Source of the DNA: Halichoerus grypus
Lineage: Eukaryota > Chordata > Mammalia > Carnivora > Phocidae
Direction: 5' to 3'
Length of the DNA stretch: 64,000 bases
NCBI RefSeq assembly: GCF_964656455.1
Contig: NC_135719.1
Location: 133,299,284 to 133,363,283, forward strand
Below are positions 21,765 to 32,240 of this stretch, piece by piece. The notes below the pieces were generated by a model. The model was not told the origin of the DNA, did no database searches, and saw only the letters and a program-made list of their open reading frames with translations. Within the stretch, counting starts at the first letter, position 1. Every line of letters starts with the position of its first letter. A program made the translations under genes and the position numbers.

Positions 21765-23200
21765 AAGATAATTTTTGAAAATGGTTTTAAGGAAAAATTC
21801 TTTGAAAATTCCTAAACTTGATTTTGGGCCTTTCCAGATATTTTCCTAGAACTTGAAGATATTTGAAGACTCCTTGTAGATGAATATATATATAAAGTAT
21901 TTAATGGGAAGCTAACTACTGAGCAGATTTTTAGAAAGCTAACATCAGGGCTTTCATAAAACTGTTCTTAAAACCTGGGCCAAAGGTTTTATTAAATCAT
22001 TAATTAATGAGGGAAACACTAAGATGTCATAGCTGCCTGAGAGGGGAACCCAAAAAGCACAATTATATAGGCAGCCAGAAATTCTGACAGTGAATTTATG
22101 ATTATTTTCACAATTAGATCAATATCTATAGGACAATAATCAACAACATTCCACGAGACAGAATTCTTGCATTTCTTTGCATTGGAATTATCTCCATTAT
22201 TATTGGATTTCTACGACTTGCAGAGTTGTAAATAGCTCAAGGACAACAAAAGATAAAAAATATGCCGTATGGTAATCTTGACAGGATAGGACAGTCCGTG
22301 ATGTTTTTACCCATTTCAAAATCTTTTACAGTATGCCCTGATACTTGAACAACCCATCTTGGAAAAGTATTTTTGGTAAACTATAAGTTGAGTCTCTGTG
22401 GGACATGGGGTGTCAGATGCTATGAAGGCTCTAGAGAAGGCAATGAGGCTACTTTGCATGAGATAAGAGGAAGACTGCATCTGGCTTCTGAAACAGAGTG
22501 TATGAGGTAGAAAGAAGGGGGAGCCCATGAATGGGGAAGTCGTAATGCTCAGTGGGCACCCCTCACCAACTTTTCTGACGTCTGAGTTTCAACACACCGA
22601 ATAAAATGACAATACTTTGTGTGACTGGATTTGCAGGAAGAACCAGTAAAAGAAGAGTTCCTAGTTGTGGTGGTGTAGGAGAGGGTCAGAATGGGAGAGC
22701 TCAGAGATAGAGGAACAGAGAGAACCTTGAGGGAAGGACTGGCAAAAATCTGAAGGAAGTGTAAGGCTTATGAAGGACATGGTGGAATCAGAACTGTGAG
22801 GTAATCCTGCTGATATGCAAAGGATCAGAGAGGTGCCAGTTTACATTTGGATTAGACATAAAATGTTGTAATCAATACCTACTACAAAAGTTATTTGAGT
22901 GATAGAAGCATGCATGCTTTTTACAGTTTTGAAGGGGTTACATGGACAGTATCTCCTATACTTTTTGTAGGTGCTTTGTTTGGTACACACGAGGCCCTTA
23001 GTGAATGTAAATGTTCTCCCTGGCATCTCCATTTTCTACCCTGATACTTTCACTGTGACAATCTCAGGACCCTTGCAATGCCTTGCCTTCTCCTCTCTGC
23101 TTATCTAGTATCTTTCAACCAAATTCTGGAAGCACCATGGAAGTTACTTTAGTGGAATTTAATCTTTCAATCGTCTGAAACTTTGTTGCCCTTAGAACAG
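21765..23200. other. Unique noncoding sequence
   Basis: About 1.4 kb of repeat-poor DNA. Includes a complex block at 22080-22260 with no coding signature. Nothing recognised. Confidence 0.4.
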
Positions 23201-23204
23201 TACA

Positions 23205-23300
23205 GCTAATGATAACATTGTGCTCGTCCCAGTTAGACCATAAGCTCCTAGAAGGTACAGAAGTACACGTAATATTATTTTTGTTCTTCAGTAATATTTG
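23205..23300 (+). mobile_element. Possible LINE L2 fragment
   Basis: The phrase 'agaccataagctcctagaa' followed by 'ggtacagaag' and 'ttgttcttcagtaatattt' resembles the L2 3' region. Weak and short. Confidence 0.35.
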
Positions 23301-23439
23301 TTCATTTGGGGGTAAGAGTCCTTATGAATGCACTCTAAAAAAAATGACAGTGATGGCCAAACAAATATCTGTTCCTTAATCATAAATATGACAAAATAAA
23401 GGGTTTGCTTCCATAAATTTGCATCATAACAGGTTATTT

Positions 23440-23650
23440 AACATTTATTAAACTTATTTGTTATGTGATGTTTGTATACTAGACATTGTCACATTCATTA
23501 TCTCACTTGATTCTATTTCTTTTCTTGGAAGTGCAATTTTCAAGAGGTGAAAATAGATGCAAAGTTAAAATAGTCATTAAGGGGTCATGCAACTGTTGAG
23601 TGCCAGTGTCAGAAGTAGTAATCAACACCTCTGATTTCTGTTCCCTCCCT
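23440..23650 (-). mobile_element. MIR-type SINE
   Basis: Reverse-complement order: 'taacatttattaaacttatt', 'tatactagacattgtcacat', 'tattatctcacttgattct'-like sequence, 'aagaggtgaaaatagatgc' and 'gtcatgcaactgttgag'. Diverged. Confidence 0.55.
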
Positions 23651-24590
23651 GCTATGTTTGGATTAAGTTTGAATAAATCAATGGCAATCTCAGGGCATGG
23701 TGGATTGTGTATCCAGCAGACAATCAGCTACCATAATAGATCCTTTGTATCTTTCTATTTCCTTTCTTTTTATTCAATATGCTTCTTTATTTTCCCTTCA
23801 CTGACAAGAAAATGTGAATGAAAACAAAAGCAGGATTCTAATGATAAACTCTATATTTGACCTTAAACAAATTAGCTTGTGTGATGTTATCTGGAGAGTC
23901 TCAGCATCCTTAGCTGGATCAGGATGCTAGTGATAAAACATACCTCAGGAGTGTGTTAATAATCAACAGATGTGTGGAAATCCAATGAATTATTTTTATT
24001 TTCCCATATTCACTTTCCTTTCTCCTTTGTTGCTGCTTATAGCGGGGTCTTCCAATGCCACTGAAGTGGACTACCTAACTCTCTGCTGACACTTACGACT
24101 TAAATAATTTAGATGATGATCTAAATTAGCCTTGGACTGTGTCAGTCCCTAGAAAGTGTTGAGAGTCTCCTCTAATTGTTGCATTTCACAAGATGTATTC
24201 TTTGAGTTGACATCTTCCATCGATTGTCATGCTAACCTTCTCATTCTTCACAATGAGGAGATAATTATGTGTTAACTTGGTGTCTAAGGTAAAAAGCTGC
24301 CAACTTTTAGACCGAAGCCTTGCTATAGGATGTATAGGAACCTGAAAATTAATGTTCTTATCAGTTTGAGGTTTAACACTTTGTAAATCTTTAAGAAGTT
24401 ACTTTGAAAAGGCAGACAGATTCAAAACACTGAACAAAAGTTACTTCAAATGCAGATATTTGAATTTTATTTTTAAAATAGAAACTGGTTTATTTACACA
24501 GAAGCATTTTGCCTATAATGAGTAGTTGTTTTGATACATCTATCAAATCATGTAAGCCATTATTCTAAAACTCAAAACAAATAAGGGCAG
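23650..24590. other. Unique noncoding sequence
   Basis: No gene or repeat recognised. Minor T-rich strings only. Confidence 0.4.
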
Positions 24591-24740
24591 TAGACCCGTA
24601 GCATATGACCTAAATCTAATCTGAGTTTGATTGCTGGCCCTGCCAACTGTAAGCCCCGTGGTTTGGGAAAAGTTAACTTAAGCTTTCGGGTCTCCATTTC
24701 CTCATCTGTAAAAATGAGTAACACCATTAACTATTAGATT
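24590..24740 (+). mobile_element. MIR-type SINE
   Basis: Sense MIR: 'gagtttgattgctggccctg', 'ccaactgtaagccccgtgg', and the hallmark 'ccatttcctcatctgtaaaa'. No TSD. Confidence 0.68.
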
Positions 24741-24799
24741 TCAGATCTAAATTCCCAGGCTGCAACAGAGCAGGTTTTCCACGCCCTAAACTGAGTATT

Positions 24800-25097
24800 T
24801 TGACATATTAAGTAATAGCCAGAGTTTTGAACTATCAGTCTGTGTGACTTCACCCTCACTTGGGGTGAGTGCTCCTTTTTCTTCAAATGTCCCTTGGGGT
24901 CCCCATCTACCCTCTGCTTGACAAATTTTCTTTTCTTTTCTTTTTTATTCTAATTACCGTTTTATTCTCCTTGGAATGCTATTCTACCCCCACATCAATG
25001 CTTCATCTTTTTAACTAACAGTTTCCTCTATTATTATTTAAGAAGTTTAAATTTTTGTTCTCTGTAAGGATGTTTATATATATGTGTGTTTGACTAT
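24800..25097. other. Unique noncoding sequence
   Basis: Nothing recognised except a TCTTTTC-rich pyrimidine stretch near 24925-24950. Confidence 0.4.
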
Positions 25098-25113
25098 AAG
25101 AAACGTCCTTCTG

Positions 25114-25314
25114 GGGGCGCCTGGGTGGCTCAGTTGTTAGGTGTCTGCCTCCGGCTCAGGTCATGATCCCAGGGTCCTGGGATCGAGCCCCGCATCAGGC
25201 TCCCTGCTCAGTGGGAAGCCTGCTTCTCCCTCTCCCACTCCCCCTGCTTGTGTTCCTTCTCTCGCTGTGTCTCTCTCTGTCAAATAAATAAATAAAATCT
25301 TTAAAAAAAAAAAA
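25114..25314 (+). mobile_element. Can-SINE, full length
   Basis: Head GGGGCGCCTGGGTGGCTCAG, 'cccagggtcctgggatcgag', the 'cccactccccctgcttgtg' body type and an intact AAATAAATAAAATCTTT tail. A 16-bp TSD with one mismatch, AAGAAACGTCCTTCTG / AAGAAATGTCCTTCTG, lies at 25098-25113 and 25315-25330; the mismatch is a C/T at a CpG. It is the only Can-SINE between 17.4 and 34.8 kb. Confidence 0.97.
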
Positions 25315-25425
25315 AAGAAATGTCCTTCTGCTTTATATTTTTGATGCCCAAATACACAAATTTACTAAAAAATATTTCTTTTGAACTCTTAAAGCAGTGG
25401 TAGATTCATTACAAAGTATGGTGTG

Positions 25426-25974
25426 TTTCGGTTTTCTACTGACACATGACAAATTACCAAACATTTAGTACCATAAAACAACACATATATATTAACTTAC
25501 CATCTCTATGAGTCAGAAATCCAGGCATAGTTTGGCTGGGCTCCCTGCAAGACTGCAATCAAGGTGTCGGCCAAGACTGGATTCTCATCTAAAGCTTTCC
25601 TAGGTCATGTGGGAATAATCTGTTTCCAAGTTCATGTGGTCTCTGGCAGAATTCAGTTTTTTGTAGGCTGCCGGATTGAGGGCCTAAGTTTTTTTCTGGA
25701 GGTGGGCCAGAACCCACCCTCAGTCCCTTGCCACCTGGTCCTATCTATAGGGTAGCTCGCAATGTGGCAGTTTGCTTCTTTAAAACTAGGAATGGAGAGC
25801 ATCTTCTAGCAAGACAGATATTAGTCTTATGTAACATAATCCTGTCTACTTAATTGCATACATCCAGTCACCTTTACCATATTCTATTGGTAAAAAGCAA
25901 GTCACAGATCTTGCCCACACTCAAGGGGAAAGGATTATGCAAGAATACCAGGCAGCTAGAGTCTGTCCACCACA
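25426..25974 (-). mobile_element. MaLR-type (MLT1-like) solo LTR
   Basis: Reverse-complement LTR: 'tgacaaattaccaaacattt', 'gtaccataaaacaacac', 'caatcaaggtgtcggcc', 'ccatattctattggtaaaaa' and 'cacactcaaggggaaagg', ending 'ctgtccaccaca'. The CA end corresponds to the TG start of the LTR. No internal region adjoins it. Confidence 0.7.
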
Positions 25975-25984
25975 GTGAATAAAG

Positions 25985-26865
25985 GTAAGACATCTCAACA
26001 ATTAAAGATTATCCACATATTTCTTTTTCATTGATTAATGAAGGCCAGATTATTGATAATCTTATAAATTGCATGGGATAGCATGAGCTATATTAAAAAG
26101 ACAATGACATACCATTGAAGGTGTTAGGTAGCAAGATATCAACACAGGCCTATATCTTAGGAGGATTGCTGATTACTATCTGAAGAAAGCAGTTGGAGGA
26201 GGACAAGACCGGCAATAGAAAAATCAGTTATGCTGCCCATCAATCCATGTAAAAGGCAGTGTCACATCAGATGAGGGAGCTTTTACATAACTGACAAACA
26301 GCGGATAGAGTGAGATGTTGTTCTGAAAACAGAGTTGACAAAGTTTAGTAAAGTCAAAAGAATTTTGAAAATGACTTACCTTGAATAGAAATTGATGATG
26401 CTCATTTACTAAAAATGACATCACTAAAAGAGGAGTGGGTTAGTTCACAATGGGGCAAGACATCACCCCATAGAAGGGTAAGTGAAGGCTTGGGACTCAA
26501 AGTAAGAAGAGAAGAAGGTTGAACGTGTTCCCAGACTAATATTGGCATTAAGATGAGTGAAAAGAACAGAAAGTCAGGAAAGGGGGTGAGAAGTGGCAGT
26601 CAGAGGGAGGAAGAAATCTTACAATATGAAACCAATGGATGATAGTGTTTTGAGGAGCAAAATGCCACAATTGTTTACTATGACCGAGATATAAGCAAAA
26701 TAATTTATGCAGAATCCATTGTTTTATCAATAAAGACATTTTAGATAGACTTCATTAGTGCAGATGTTTCTTACATTACAGTTCTAAAGCCCTTCTGAAG
26801 TTATTTATAAGTTCAAAAACCTAATATTGCAAATTAGTTCCTACAAGTACTATCTATTTTCTTCT
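25985..26865. other. Unique noncoding sequence
   Basis: Repeat-poor DNA with no coding signature. Short minus-strand frames at 26224-26424 and 26548-26739 are unremarkable. Confidence 0.4.
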
Positions 26866-26869
26866 GCTT

Positions 26870-27420
26870 ATGGTGAAATTTCACTGTAGGACAATTCCAT
26901 CCAGCATTGAATCTTGAAGATCAGTCTGTATCGGCACCTCAAAAAGTTGTAAATGCTGCACAGCATTTTAGGAAACAGCACAGTTGAAACACAAATTATT
27001 CGTTCCTCTGGAGATTTATTGGGGATCGAAATTGCCATTTGTCCTATAGTGAGAAGTACAAGTCTAGCATTTCTCTTTGAATTCTCTTGCAAGCTTTTAT
27101 TTAAGTGATTACAATTGCAGCATAAGGCATTTCTGGAGATTAATGACTGCCTGGGAGGGGTTGCTCTCTGGTCCATTAACTCCAACCAGTCATTAATTTA
27201 CATGAAAGGTCCTGCATGAAAGTTATTATTACTAATATGAGCTGAAAATAAAAGAAACATACAGTAGGTGTATTGATTGCACCCTCTCCCCCAGGATGAT
27301 GCAAAGTCATTTCATTTGTATGAGGATCTTCAAGAAAAATGAGGTCCCTGCATATAAGCCAATCACTTGGCTTTAGTGCTATTCTTGGCAATCTGGTTTT
27401 GCTTACATTGCAACAGTGAA
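26870..27420. promoter_or_regulatory. Candidate conserved noncoding/regulatory block
   Basis: About 550 bp of high-complexity, repeat-free DNA in an otherwise repeat-littered window. It contains homeodomain/POU-like cores: GGAGATTAATGAC, GTCATTAATTTACATG (a fused TAATTTA-CAT site) and ATGATGCAAAGTCATTTC. Two minus-strand frames (105 and 71 codons) cover it but show no protein family. The call is inference from composition and motif texture only. Confidence 0.25.
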
Positions 27421-28115
27421 TTTAAAAAGAAAATAGGAGACCAGAAGTCCCCAGACCTAATCCAAGCATCTTGATCCTACCAATATGTGTTAATATTAAC
27501 TATAATTTTTGTTAAACAGAGTAGATTAAAAAAAAAACACATTGCCCTAGTTTATACTGAGATCTGTCCTCAATTTGCCAGAAATATTTCTATAAGATGC
27601 ATTTTTGGTTTTATCTTTTAAGAGATATAAGCTATTTACTCACCTTAAATATACTAAATCCTCAATTAACTCATGAATGCTAAAAATAACTTTTTGTTCC
27701 AAATATTTAAGTGCTTTTTAAAATGTTTTCCATAATACTTATTGTTAGAAATCATCATGAGAAAGTGCTTCTAAAAAGCAGAATATAATAATCAAGTTTC
27801 ATTCTTTAAATAGATCTTAAATATTTTTTGGACTACCAGGTATTTCAATTTATGGGATAAAAGTCCTGGACAAAAAAATTATATGATCTCTTGTACGTGT
27901 GTGTGTAGGGGGGAGAGTAAAGAAGGCTGTTATATCCTATCTTTTTAAAATATATCATGATATATTTCAATAACATTCAACTTTCATCTTTCATCTCATA
28001 AAATATTTTATACTTTCAAATTTCTCTTTACAAAAATTACCATTAAGCTAAATATGTGAGATGCCAGAACACTCATGCTTTTATATTTTACATAGAAAAG
28101 TTTAATTATGAGACC
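27420..28115. other. Unique AT-rich noncoding sequence
   Basis: No gene or named repeat. A small GT run and G-rich string occur near 27895-27915. Confidence 0.4.
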
Positions 28116-28124
28116 TGATGATAT

Positions 28125-28340
28125 TAATAAAATACACACATACATATAGACATCTAATCCACACATATATCTGCACATGTGTAGACACGCACATGTGCCT
28201 GCATGTGTCAATGTGCATATATGTACACATGTGAACACATACATATATGTATGTACATGTGTATGTATGTGCATGCATATACATGCATATACGCCTGTGT
28301 GGGTTTGCATATACATACATATGTATACACACATTTATGC
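28125..28340. repeat. CA/TG-TA alternating purine-pyrimidine low-complexity tract
   Basis: About 215 bp of ACAT, GTAT, GCAT and TGCA units, largely alternating purine and pyrimidine. It contains a perfect 18-bp palindrome, ACATACATATATGTATGT, at 28237-28254, and 10-bp inverted arms CACATACATA (28236-28245) and TATGTATGTG (28262-28271). The Cys/His/Tyr-rich minus-strand frames (28008-28380) are artefacts of this composition. Confidence 0.9.
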
Positions 28341-29280
28341 AAACATGTTTAATTAACCCCAAAATGCCCAACATACACAAGCTACATATTCACTGAAATC
28401 ATATTAAGCTTTGCACCATAGACTTCATTTTATACATAACTTATATTTAAAGTCACATTTGCACTAATTTATTGCAAGTCAGATAATCAAAAATAAACAT
28501 ATGTTTAATAATTTGTTATACAATATAAAGTTAATTTTAATGACTGTATAACTTAAATTTGATACTTTCAATAGTCTATCTTTTAAAATATGCTCTCTAT
28601 ATTTTTTTAAAATGCATATTAATATGTTCATTTCAATTAAAATACGGAATAAGTTGTTCTCTAATAGAAAGTGAGTCGGATTCATCTGATCAGTTTGACA
28701 ACAAAGATCTCCTTAGACCTATAGTTAATATAACAATTATTCTCATACATGGAAAAACCTAAATCTGGAGCTTCAAAGTATTGACAGAAATGTATTTGAA
28801 ACCTGTGGTAAGATAAAAGTATTTTGTCAAAATATATCATGATGATAAAAGTCTGTTAAAATTAATGTTTAGGTTTTATAAACTCTTTCTGATGATATAA
28901 GATTAAATGAGGTGCCCCAGAGTAAAAAAGTCACAGATGTAGTTAAATAGCCATTTGATAAGATCTTGTTAAGCATTTTGGATAGAATTTGCAGAATCTA
29001 AGAAAAGAAATGTCATTACTAAATTGGTAATAGATGATTTTGCAAATAACATGGCTTTCAATTTTCTTTCCAAATTATTAAAGGAGATTCTCATCAATTG
29101 TCTCTCAAAAGATCATGACAAAGAGTTGTGATGATAAATCATACTCATTTTGGCTTATTACTTGGAAAAAATTCAAAAATTTGATTGGCATTGCTATAAC
29201 AAAACTCATTCAATTTGGATCCATTAATTTCCACCAATAACTTTTCTTAGTATTTATATCTATAAAAATAAAGAACAATC
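28340..29280. other. AT-rich noncoding sequence
   Basis: Very AT-rich, no repeat family recognised with confidence. It may include a decayed 5' extension of the L1 that follows. Confidence 0.35.
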
Positions 29281-31700
29281 TCATTCTAAAAATAAATAAT
29301 AGGCAACCAGGGAACATGTTAATCTATAAAATAGAAAATATGGATATAGTAAACAAGATTAAAGGGGAAATAAAAACTGTACAAGGTTATTTGAAAAGAG
29401 GAACAAAATAGATAAATCTCCAAAAAAATTGATCACAGAAATACAAATAAGTCCAAATAAAAATTATCACAGACAAAAAATTGGACATGATGACAAACTG
29501 GGCCTAGATGCTTATATTCAGCCAAAATTTTACACAAATGTGATGACATAATAAAAAAGTCTCATGCATATAACTTTAGATGAGGCAAAGATTAAAGAAG
29601 GACAAAATTGCAGGTAGCCAAGATTAAAATATAATAAGTTTTCTCTACATGAGTTTATCTCAACAATTTTGAAAACCTACATGAAAGGATAAGAAATTTT
29701 AGAAAAATGTAACTAACCAAAAGTGACTAAAAAATAGGATGCATCAATAGTAGTATATATAAGAAATTGAAGGTATAATTAAACATCTCCCCACAAAAAG
29801 AACACCCATCCAGAGGTTTAACAGGACAGTGCAAACAAGTTTCAAAAGCTAAAAAGACATATAATTCTCATGTATAAGAAGAGTTAATAGAATTAATTTA
29901 AAAGAGTACACTGAATGAATACATCACATGTCTTCACATTGATCTTAAATTTCAACATTATTTCAGTAAAAATCTCAAGTTCATGGAATTTTTCAAAATT
30001 AATTTAAAATTTGCTTGGAAGTCTCAAGGCCTAAGTATAGCCCAGTTACATCTATGGGGGGGGAGGGATTATTGAAAAGCATAAAAAGAGATATTTGTCC
30101 TATCTCTAGTGCTATTTATTACTAAGAAATTACTGACATAGGGATAGAGAAAGTGATGAATATTATGATAGAATTAAAAGCCCAGAAACAAACGTACACA
30201 TCTATAGAACATTGATTTATGCGGGAAGAGACAATGTCAGATCAGTGGGGAAGTCCATTCTACAATTTGAGCTAACTAAACATCATTTTCATATGAAAAT
30301 CCAAACAAACAAAAATTATTCCTATCTTAAAACATGCATAGGTATCAACTGCAAGCATATTACCAGTTAAATGTCAAAAGCAAAATGTTTTAACATTTAG
30401 GAAAATACAGATAAATATCTTCTAGCTTTGGGGTAAAGAAAACAATCTTAACAAAAAGGACTAAAATACAAGAGAAAAGATATACTTGACAATATTAAAG
30501 CATAAGCCTTGTGTCCATCAAAAGGCACTTAAAATAACTAAAAATATATCCTATAAACTGAGAGAACATATTTATATAACATATATAACTAACAAAAGTT
30601 TAATATCGAGGAGCAATATGCAGCAAATTATTACAGAAAAGTTAATGCAACAGAGAAAGGAAATAGGCAAAAGTATAAATACACATTTCACAGAGGAGAA
30701 AACACAAATGACCAATAGAACGATGATAACATGTTCAATCTTGATAGTAATCAGGAAAATGAAAATCAAGATCATAGTAAGATATTATTTTATTATCACT
30801 CAACTGGCATTAGCCTATATTAAATCTGACACATGAATGTTAGAGAAAATGTAAATCAACAAACTCTTAAGATAGCAAGTAGAAGCATAAATTAGTTAAA
30901 TGGGTTGGCATAAGTATTTGACATCATGTGAAGTTCTATAATCACATGCTTTACTAACTAACATCTCTACTCCCGAAAGAAACTTTTGCAAGGTGTTTAT
31001 CAGGAGACTTGTTTAAGAAAGTTCCAAGAATAATACAAAATATGAAAATAACACACCTGCCATTGGTAATATAATGAATAACAAACTGTGATATATTAAA
31101 TCAATGGTTTTCAACCTCTAGTGATTTTTGTACCCCAGGAACTTTTGGCAACATCTGGAGACATTTTTGTTTGTCTAGTTTGTTTGTCTGCTAGCATCTA
31201 GTGAGCAGAGGCCAGGGATGCTGCTCAACATCCTACCTTGCTCCAGGACAGCCCCCCACAGCAAAGAATTATCCAGTCCAAAATATCTGTTGTTCCGCCA
31301 ATGTTGAGAAACCCTGCGTTAAAGCAATGAAATATACAGACAAGAAAATAAACGAACTACAATGAACTATACCTACATTACCATGATATGGATGAATCAT
31401 GACAATGTAATATGGAATGGCAGAATTGTAGACCCAAAGATTATTTATAATATGTTCATATTTTTTATAAATTTTAAAACATCAAAAACTAAATAATGCA
31501 TGTGTATGTGTGAGTAATATATTCATGTAAAAACTGTATTAAACAAAAGCAGAATTATGAACGTAATTAAAAAAAAAGTAGCAGTTGGGAAGGGCAGAAG
31601 GATAGGACGGGAACACAGAGGTAGATATAAGCCAATTTGCAAATATTGAAGCTCTCATTATCAGTGATGAACTCACAGGTGTTTATGAAAGAGACAGAAA
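29280..31700 (+). mobile_element. Ancient L1 fragment, sense, interrupted by a hAT element
   Basis: A-rich DNA with L1 ORF2 3'-half landmarks in order: near 30650 'aaaggaaataggcaaaagta', 'acatttcacagaggagaaaa' and 'cacaaatgaccaatag', then 'agtaatcaggaaaatgaaaa' and 'gatattattttattatcact', and after the interruption 'aactacaatgaactatacc' and 'atatggatgaatcatgacaa'. All frames are broken by many stops; the longest remnant is 116 codons at 30486-30836. Divergence suggests an old L1M-type copy. Nothing here can be functional. Confidence 0.65.
31102..31316 (+). mobile_element. hAT-Charlie nonautonomous element (MER3/MER20-class)
   Basis: A 215-bp element with near-inverted ends (CAATGGTTTTCAACC ... 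GTTGAGAAACCCTG) and internal phrases 'ttttggcaacatctggagac', 'agcatctagtgagcagagg', 'ccagggatgctgctcaaca' and 'caaagaattatccagtcc'. Flanking 8-mers TATTAAAT and CGTTAAAG share a 5-bp core, a decayed hAT-style duplication. It sits inside the L1, so it is younger than that element. A relative lies inverted at 45493-45703. Confidence 0.75.
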
Positions 31701-31743
31701 GCCACCCTGAACCTGTTAGGAGAGTACGTTATTAACAAGGATC

Positions 31744-32130
31744 ATGACTCATTCTAATTTTCGTTGTATTTTATTAATATCTTCCCACTTTCACAATAAA
31801 TTCATATATTTATTCACTCTTTGCCTAACATCAAAATACAGAAACACTGACATCAAGAGCACTTTGTTAGCTTGGAAACAAATAAACGTTAGTGAGATGT
31901 TAGATCCTTCAAGCCTCAAAATGCTTTTCTAACATTTGTCTTCTCTTTAGTTTGTATATAAATTATTTTTGGAAATATACTAGTTAGTAAGATGACTAGT
32001 ATATCCAGATAATGTCTATCATGTTTTATTTATTTATTGAATCAGTCAGCTAGTCTGACTTTGCTTACACGCAGAATTGGAAACTGAAATTCTGGAGGTT
32101 AATTTATTTTTCCTACCTAAAGATAATTGC
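31744..32130. other. Unique noncoding sequence
   Basis: A 62-codon frame (31744-31932) lacks any recognisable features. No repeat named. Confidence 0.4.
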
Positions 32131-32240
32131 TTTGGTCCAGCCACCAGTTGGTGGAAAGACCATAATTCCTCACTTGGATGCTTTTGTGCATTTGTCAAAA
32201 ACCAAATGAGTATACTGGTATGAGTTTATGGTTTTCTTTA
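32130..32240 (-). mobile_element. Possible antisense L1 fragment
   Basis: The phrase 'tgcatttgtcaaaaaccaaa' followed by 'tgagtatactggtatgagtt' resembles reverse-complement L1 ORF2. Short and diverged. Confidence 0.35.

Noticed and set aside
28008..28380. Cys/His-rich peptides resembling metal-binding or zinc-finger proteins
   Set aside because: They arise from the ACAT/GTAT low-complexity tract; Cys-His spacing is irregular and does not fit any finger class.
30486..30836. 116-codon frame suggestive of an L1 ORF2 segment
   Set aside because: It is only a short surviving stretch of a heavily broken L1; annotated as part of that element, not as a gene.
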